DNA from: Pomphorhynchus laevis
Taxonomy: Eukaryota; Acanthocephala; Palaeacanthocephala; Echinorhynchida; Pomphorhynchidae
Assembly (NCBI GenBank): GCA_012934845.2
Contig: WNNJ02001894.1
Span: forward strand, 1 to 64,000
DNA: 64,000 bases
Direction of reading: 5' to 3'
Both the position numbers and the translations under genes were made by a program. Below the pieces are notes generated by a model. The model saw nothing but the letters and a program-made list of their open reading frames with translations. It searched no databases and had not been told where the DNA came from. How positions within the stretch are numbered: position 1 is the stretch's first letter; the number at the start of each line of letters is the position of its first letter. This document shows positions 54,001 to 63,000 of this stretch, one piece after another.

Positions 54001-57000
54001 CTTCGTGTTCGAGTGACTATGTAGTCAAACAAAAATTAAAAAAAATCGATGTTAATACAGAGATCATAGAAGTTTAAATCTCTCAGGATAAAACTTTGTT
54101 GTTTCTAAACGAAAAAGTCAAGTCGAGTGGATTTACTGACCAACAGTGCATTACATTATTCTATTATAAATTATTCATTCTATTCTAAATAGCTTCATCA
54201 ATGAATTGCAGCCTTAACTTTTAGGTTTTGAAATATCCTTGCTGTAATTATTTAAATAAAAACACAGAAGCTAAAAGTCACTAGAATTAAAAAGCTAATT
54301 AAAAATTAGATAAGGAATTTTAAATTTTATTTAAATTTAAATGTTTAATATATAATGATTATTCAAATTATTTATAGTAATTATAATAAAGCAAGTTTGA
54401 ATTGATCAGACATTTAAGAATATCCAAGTTTTTCTATAATTAAACCAATATGTTCCGATTTAATTTATGCACATCTATATCATCGATGTTAGTTCTTGCA
54501 AATGTTTTCGGTAGTAAGTGTCGATTAGCCACATTAATAGAGTATTATTTCAATCATATTACATATTGCCATTCTTAATTGCACATTTAAATTCCGATAT
54601 TAATGTATAGATTTAGGTCCAATATGGTTTGTTTTATATTTGCTTGGAATATTTTACTTATAGTATTAAGTACGTGGATAAATTGATGTTTATTTTTTAA
54701 CTACGGGACGGACCGTATAATTTATGACAGAAGAATTTTTATATTTGTCATATTTTTATATTGTCATAAATTTTATATTTGTCAGAGCTGGGTAAGAAAT
54801 ATTGATGAATGGTCAAAGCGACGGAGACGTAGAAGCACTCGAACGGCGGAGTTTATGATGCGTTGTAGGGGTAGGATGATTAATTTTGGAGCATTGGCGA
54901 AAGGGCCAAGGTAGTAATCGATTTTAGGAATAGAAGCGATGAAAGAAAAGACATGCAAGAACGAAAGTCGATAAAGGGGCGGATACGGAGGATGTCACGG
55001 AAAATAATGTTAGACGAGCGGACGTTGAGCAGAAGAAGGGCTTAAAGGAAAGGTGATAATCGAAATTAAGCTTGAGAAAGTAGATTGTGGACTATGGGTT
55101 TTATTGATGGGGCAAACGATACAGGGGGAGACTGTTAAGTTGTCAGGAAAGGATCCACATTATTTTAGACTTTTCTGTGTTTAGAATGAGACGAAGATAA
55201 AAGAGACGTTTGTAGATAGAATAAGGACCGTTGAAGGCAGAAATGACAATATCGTATATGCGATGTGCGAATGCATGATCATAGACGAGGATATCATCGG
55301 CGAAAAAAAACATTTCATAGTAATCTTAAAGAATTTTAAAATATAAAGTTCATCAAATTGTCTTGAACAGTGCTAAAATTGAATTATTAACTTCAAAACA
55401 TAGATACGTTTAGTTAGTTAAAAATTTTTATTATTTAATTTTTTATTTATTTACTTTTTCAAATTGAATATATATTATTTGATTATGAGTTACTATGATT
55501 ATTTAATTACAATAAACATTTTTATATTATAAGTTTAAAGTAAGTTATGAAAACATGAAACTGTATCTAACTGTATAACAAAATTTGAATATTTGAAATG
55601 TACCAAATATAATATTTGTGAATTATCAAATGAAATATAAAATTTATATTTATTTTAATTTAAAATTTTCCATACTCCGCGATGTATAAATTATTAAAAT
55701 TGTTATTTAAATTTAAATACTATTACTAAAATTTTGTGTTTTTTTTCACATCCAAAAGAACTTTTATGATAATTAAGCTATTATCGATATTTAGTATATT
55801 AATGATAATAAGATATTTTAGAAAATTAAGGGAATGGTTTATACGAATAAAAGAGGTTAATTTACTAAGTACTTGTAGAATTATGATACACTCTAACTAT
55901 CATAATGTATTCTTTGTCTTAAATAATGTTTGCAAAATAATAATTAAAGCTGTCTTTATCCAAGACAACTTATAAGTTATTATTCTAAAAAACGAATACT
56001 ATTTTATTATGATGATTATTTAAAATATAAGTATCAGGTATTTTTATTTACTTTTAATTAAGCCTAAAATTACCAGTAAATAGAGTGATAGTTGTGCATT
56101 CAATCAAGATGAGTAAATACAATAAAGTCCGAAATGTTAAAATATAATAAACAATAAACATACGTTTTCCATACATCTGCGTCGCAAACAGATTCCTCTT
56201 GTTCTTCTAAAAAATTGGATAAGTATTAATAAAAGACTAAAAGGCATTCGTGGCTTAAAATTACTCACCTGACAGCATTACTTGTTTCTGGTTTTTGGAG
56301 TCTGAAATATCATTATGAACGGCTTGAAGTGAATCAATCAACTTATCGAACGACGGATCGTAAAAGGAATCTGGTCCGTACTATTTAAAAACAAAATCAA
56401 TCCAATTTTAGAAAGAAGCATAAAAACTTGACAGTACTGGGTCGATTTGTTGAGGCTGACTGATAACAGGTAGCGGCATATTTGTTAAAAACTTGTAGAT
56501 AAATAAAAGATCGCTGTTGGAAAGACGTATGATAAGCGTGGTTAATGTTGATTCAATAACAAATCTAGCAAAAATTAAAAAAAATAAAAATAAAATATGT
56601 TATTATATTTTAAAAACAAATCAACAGCGATAGAGCATTACGTACTGGGGTAATTTTCTGAATTTGGGTTGAATTGAAAGCATCAAGTGACCAGATATAT
56701 TTAAAGGAACGATAAAATTTCGAAAAGATGCATTATCGTTAGAATGCTGTGCTGTCACTACTTCTGTCTCCAAACTATCACGTAAGGTTGTATTTTGATT
56801 CAAAAAATATTCTATCCAGTTTGATTCTAAAAGTGATAGAATTATGAGACAACACCAATTAATGAGACAACATTATGTTTTTGAAAACATTAGCAAATAA
56901 TCAATAAAGCTGAATTTTGAATATGATGTTTGAGTAAAGTTATTAAAATTTAAAAGCCAAAATTATTTATGATAAAAGAAGATACATAAATTCACAATTA

Positions 57001-60000
57001 TTACTACCCCACAAGAATTTGCCCGATCGATAAATAAAAATTAAAATAAATTTGAAACGTAAACGTATCTACCTTAGTAAATATACAAATACGTCACTTT
57101 ATTTTAAAATTATTGAGATTGATATTTCAATAACAATCAAACAATCGCCATATAGCTAACTCTTTATTATCGTAAATTGCCATTCAAGATTGCTAGTGAT
57201 AAAGAAATAGTTTTAATTTAATAATTTGTGAATAATTAAATTTTGCTAATCAAAATCAATAAGTGATCAATTAAATAAAAGTGATATGGGATATATATGA
57301 TTTGGGATATATACTATGTAAATATAATAAACAATATGGTAAATGGACTGAATAAAACCAATTTTAGCTGAAAATAAGAAATATTTTTTGTATATTTTTG
57401 TATTTTTTGTTTTAAGATCTGATATTTTTTATTTTTGTTTTAAACGTAAATAAATTTAATTGACATTTCTCAATTTCTCCTGTGATCTGATAGATATATC
57501 AGATTACAGAAAGTTATATAACGGGCATAACTGATTATTAGAAACAATCACATTCCATCAGCAATCAAATCAATAGTATGTTTCTGCTTATTGAGCTACA
57601 TCAGTAGGGTCTATATTTTAAAAGAGTTTATTAGCAATCAAATCAATAGTATGTTTCTGCTTATTGAGCTACATCAGTAGGGTCTAGATTTTAAAAGAGT
57701 TTAGGGGGGATCATCCACCACAGTTTACACTAATTCATCACAAGGATGATCATTACAATATGACCTTCAAGTCCACAGGAAATCACAAAAGTAATTCGGT
57801 ATTATATCATAAAATGATGGTTTCTAATACGCAGTTATGCTTGTTTTTCCGTTTATTTATTAGTAACGTATATGTAGCACATCAAATTACTTATAAATGA
57901 CATACTCCAAGGACCCAAAATAATATCGATGTTTAAATTAAATTATCAGTACTTCAAAAATCAACGGAAACAATTATTATTCGAACATTTCGCTTACTGT
58001 TGTGGTCTTCTTCAGCAATTCAATGGTAATAAGTTTATTATTAATGTGAAAATCATTAAAGAGAATTTGTAAATAGCAAATAATTATTATTTAAGATATA
58101 TTTAAAACGTAAAGTGCACCTACCGGATTGAGCGAGAACTACTTGTGTTTGGTCGATATTGTATTTTAATTTGTCGTATAAATTCACCGCAATTGTCTCA
58201 ATGTATTTCCTCTAAAGAAAAAGCGTTATCAATCAAAATAATATTACACTCATAGCATACGTCAAGGGCGACGCTCTTCGATAGATCGGAGCTTATGTGT
58301 ACAGTCCCCAGGTAAATAGCCAATTCAGGGCCACCTCTAAAAATAGAAATCAAAAATAAATGATAATTATTACAGAAAACACCTCAACACCGCAAAATGG
58401 CACTAAACCAATTAAACTGTAATTTATTTTATCAATAAGCGTGTGCTTAAAGTTTACATTAATTCTTTTAAACATTCTGACTGCGTAATAAAATAAAACC
58501 GAAAATCCGCTTAATTGCGTAGCTGCGCAAAAAATTTCCTTGGGTAATTATTTTTAAATTTGTATGGCTAACAGATATATATATTGAAATAATCACAAGT
58601 AAAACATTACTTATAGCTTAATAATAACTAGCGGTGATTCATTCTTTTTGAGTTTGAATTCAGGAGCAGGATCGGAAAATAATAATTTACTTTTATTTTT
58701 CACTGGGTGCTGTTAGAATCATCAAAAAGCGCAAAATTTGTTCATTGTCATGTGTTAAACAAATGATAAACAAATTGTATGTCTTTTAAATATGATGAAA
58801 TTTAACAATAAATTTGTGTTAGCTGTTTCTACTGCAAAATTCCAACTTATTTCTAGCAATAAACAAGAAATGAGACAATTAATAATCATAATTATTTTCA
58901 GGTGACGAATGCAAATGCATTTGATGCAAAAATCAAAAAATGTTTCTTCGAATATTCGGTAATCTTGAAAATCATTAGTTTAATTTTATACTTTTCAAGT
59001 GACACTGCTAACTCTAATGCACATACTTTAATCACACTATAGTAAACAGAGATCCATCATTTAAAAAAATCACCATTAGATTATTTGAAGATAATCATAT
59101 CGAAAATGATAATTATCGAAACTAAATATCAAAAATTGATGTAAAGAAAATTGTATTAGAAAAAGTCTCAATATTGATAATGCTGGATTTAAATAATTAG
59201 AATTTAATGGTATCAAAAAACACTCACTATAAATAAACTTAAATATTTTGAATAATCGTAAAACGATTAAATTTTATATTGAAATTAAAACAGAAAAAAG
59301 CATAAATACATTCAATGATTTAAGTAATTCTTCAATGTAATGGGGTTGCCAGAATAAACAAAAGCTTTTAATTCGAAATAAGATTTCAGAAAAATATATA
59401 ATGTCATTCATTTAATGTGAATAACATAAGATGGAATATATATCATCTTATATATAATTAACATATATATAAGATATTATTTATTTTTAGTTTTGTATAT
59501 ACTTTAATAAACTTAATGCAAGACGTTTTTAATCCGTTTAGTTGAATAATTATATATAGCAGTTAGTGTAACTTCCTTAAAAGGAAGGAAAAATACCCAG
59601 CAAAGTCAATGAAAACAACGCATATTGACAAGTAAAAAAGTAATTATACATACCTTGTACCTTTATCAGGAATGATAAAAATAGGAGAAAATATTAAAGC
59701 AGTGAGTTTAAATCGTTTATGAGTTTCGATTGAGTATAGAAGTCCAGCAGTACTGTAATTGCTCAGCCATGAAAGATTTTGTTTCGCAGCTTCGAAAATA
59801 ATGTTCATATTCGCATCTTTGAAGAAAGCACCAATTGCTCGGGAAATAGCGTAATAATCGTAGATAATTTCCAAAGGTAGAAGTTTACAGTCTATTTCGA
59901 ATTCGATATTATCGGCATTGGCAGAATTGCGTGCAAATTGTATTACGAAGAATCCGCCACTATCTTTAGAATCCACGGTTGATCTCACAATTGTAATCTG

Positions 60001-63000
60001 CTTACTGTCATCGAGATAACCTTTTACTTCAATAGTACGAGTCTTTATTTCGGAGCTAAAATAAAGGCATATATGTTAATAGCTATTAATCTATGAATGT
60101 AGTTGTGATAGCAACAATGAACGATTATAGTGAAGAAGATTTATAGAAGACGGAGCTTACAAATATTTACCAACAAAATCAAAATAAAAAAATTCTAAAT
60201 TTTAAGTATAAATTTGGAATTAAAAATTCAAAAATAAAAACTGAATTGAATATCTTGGGATATTGTTCTCGAGGAACGGTAGGAACATGAAAAAGATTGA
60301 GAAGCGAGTCTGTTTAGCTAACGCAGCAATGCGTTCTTCTTACAGGTATGTCGTGGTTAAGCAGAAGTTAAGTTTTCGGGCGAAACATTCGGTTTACCAC
60401 GCAATCTTCGTTCCTATCTTAACTATCGTCATGAGTTTTGGGTTATGACTGAATGGATAAGATATCAGATTGGCGACCGAAATGAGGTTCTTTCGAGGTG
60501 TGGCCGGTCTTAGCCTTAGAGATAAGGTTAGGAATTCGGTCATTCGGGATGGATCGGAGTAAAGTCGCTGCTTTTCCACTTCGAATAAAGTCAGTTAAGG
60601 TGACTATGACACGTTCTGACGATGTCTTGGGACCGCCTTCTATGTAGGGTTTTCAAGGATGGACTCTCTGGAAAGAGACCTCGAGGCAGACCTCGATACC
60701 GATTGAGATATAAAATCTCGAAACTGGCCGAAGAACGCATTGGGATATCTGAAAGAAAACACTTATTTGTCGCCTTGAATTGCGATGTCTGGAGTAGTTT
60801 GGTTCGTACACTGCGTCCACTATTCGACACCCGGACCAGTGGTTGAGAGGAAAAATCTGGTGTTATATTATTTGTGCTTTTTCTTGTCAAGAAATTGTTA
60901 TTGAATTGAGATTCAAAAATTTTAGCTGATAATGAGCATGCTAAAATACTACGGAAAATTATTTAAACAATATCAAATAAAAGATAATTTACTAATTTGT
61001 TTATATCGAAGAAATCAAAAGTACTTTTTATGTGATATTCATCATTCATTTTTGATTATTTCAAATAATCGTTTCCGTATGTGTAATAGTGATCAATATA
61101 ATAAATTACAGCAGTTTACTATAGATTATAATAGCTTAATATACAGTAAAACTCATGAATTAAGTTACAATAATAATTAAATAAATTACATAATTTCTAT
61201 GAATAAAAATAGCTTACTAAACAGATAAAATCACGAATTAAATTACAATAATAATTTAATAAATTACAATAATTTACTAAACAGTATAAATTATGATAAA
61301 ATGTAATTCGCTTAGTATTGCATTAAAGCACAAGATAAGTATTTAATTTAAAAGTCATTAAATATAATTTTCATATTTTATTAGCGTTGATATAAAGTTC
61401 AGGTATCATTTTCTATTTGTAAGAAAACGAAAAACTTCATTTCTAGTGAATTATTAAATCACAATGAGATAATATGTTGCAAAATTGATATCAATTTTGA
61501 ATTGCATTTGAAGCATGCTAATTCGAAAATAAGTAAAGTATAAAAATTTAAAATCCAATTTAAGCATTTAATTAAAATACATTCTATTTTTTATTTGTAA
61601 TAAGTTAAGAACTCCGCCATGGCCGATCCCAAGCCCGTGCGAAGAAAGGAGGAGGGTAATATAAACAATACAAGTTTATCAATTGGAGGGAACGAACAGA
61701 CTTTACGAACTGAATGCACGGACTAAATGAACATAATAAACGAACAGTTTGAACGAAAGGATTTTACGAACGGTCTGAACAAACCGTATGAGCAAACTGT
61801 CTGAGCAAACTGTCTGAGCAAACTGTCTGAGCGAACTGTCTGAGCAAACTGTCTGAGCGAACTGTATGAACAAACGGTCTGAACAAAAGGTCTAAGAGAA
61901 CGGTCTGAACGAACTGTCTGAACAAACGGACGAAACGTACGGACGTAACGGACGGACGGAACGATCGAAAGGAACGAACGGTATGAACGAACGGTATGAA
62001 CGAACGGTATGAACGAACTGATCGAACGAACAGACTAAGCGAACGGACTGAATGAACTGATTGAAAGAACTGATTGAAAGAACAAACTGAACGAACGAAC
62101 TGAACGATCGAACTGAACGAACAATATTAACGAATGGACTCAATATACACACTGAATTCGTCTGTGAAATTATTATTAGTGGGCTTGTAAGCAAGCCGTT
62201 GGCACGCATTTGCCACTCAAAATAAATTAATCTTATTATTATCATTAATAACATGTTGCATTAGGGGATAATTTCCGATAAATTAATAACCCAGGATTAA
62301 CTTTATGGCTAATAATTCATGATTATTTTTTACTTTTAATTATTATTTATTTGTAATATTGAAAAATCATATAATGCATAAGCAGCAATAAGTTTTCTTT
62401 CAACAACAAACGCTGCATAAAACTGAGGCCATAGTAAGAAAGTGCTTGAGGAAAGATGAACTAAACAATGAGCCACATTGATCAACGTTAATTTTGGGAA
62501 TAACATGAAAAATAAAAATATTTATTTTCATTAAAAATAAAAATAAATGAAATGATAAAATTTATTTTCGTTAAAAATAAAAATAAATAAAATAATAAAA
62601 CGAAAATTAATTGTATCGTAATATATATATCAAATATTAGTTAGAAAATAGAGAAAGCAACATTTAGAAAAATTAATATCACCCATAAATTAAAATATTA
62701 GGTGTCATATTTTAAAATATCACAATAAAAATTATTTCATAATAATATAAAAATGCCTAAAAGAAAGCGTTTTATCAAACGCTTTATCAAACATTTTTAT
62801 CTCTTCAAGTACCATTGACATTATCAAAATATTAAATTTCTGATGATATTCCGAAAAGTTTATTCAAATAGAAAAATTTAATACTATGTTATTCTGATTA
62901 TTCCGACAAAAGTTAAGAAAGTATAAAAAGAATTTATTTTAAAATTTTTAATAATATGCTCGATATCTAAATATCAATCAGGAAAGAAAATTTAAACCAA

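Noticed and set aside
61892-62254. 120-codon minus ORF rich in Ser, Phe, Val and Arg
   Set aside because: It is a translation of the minisatellite.
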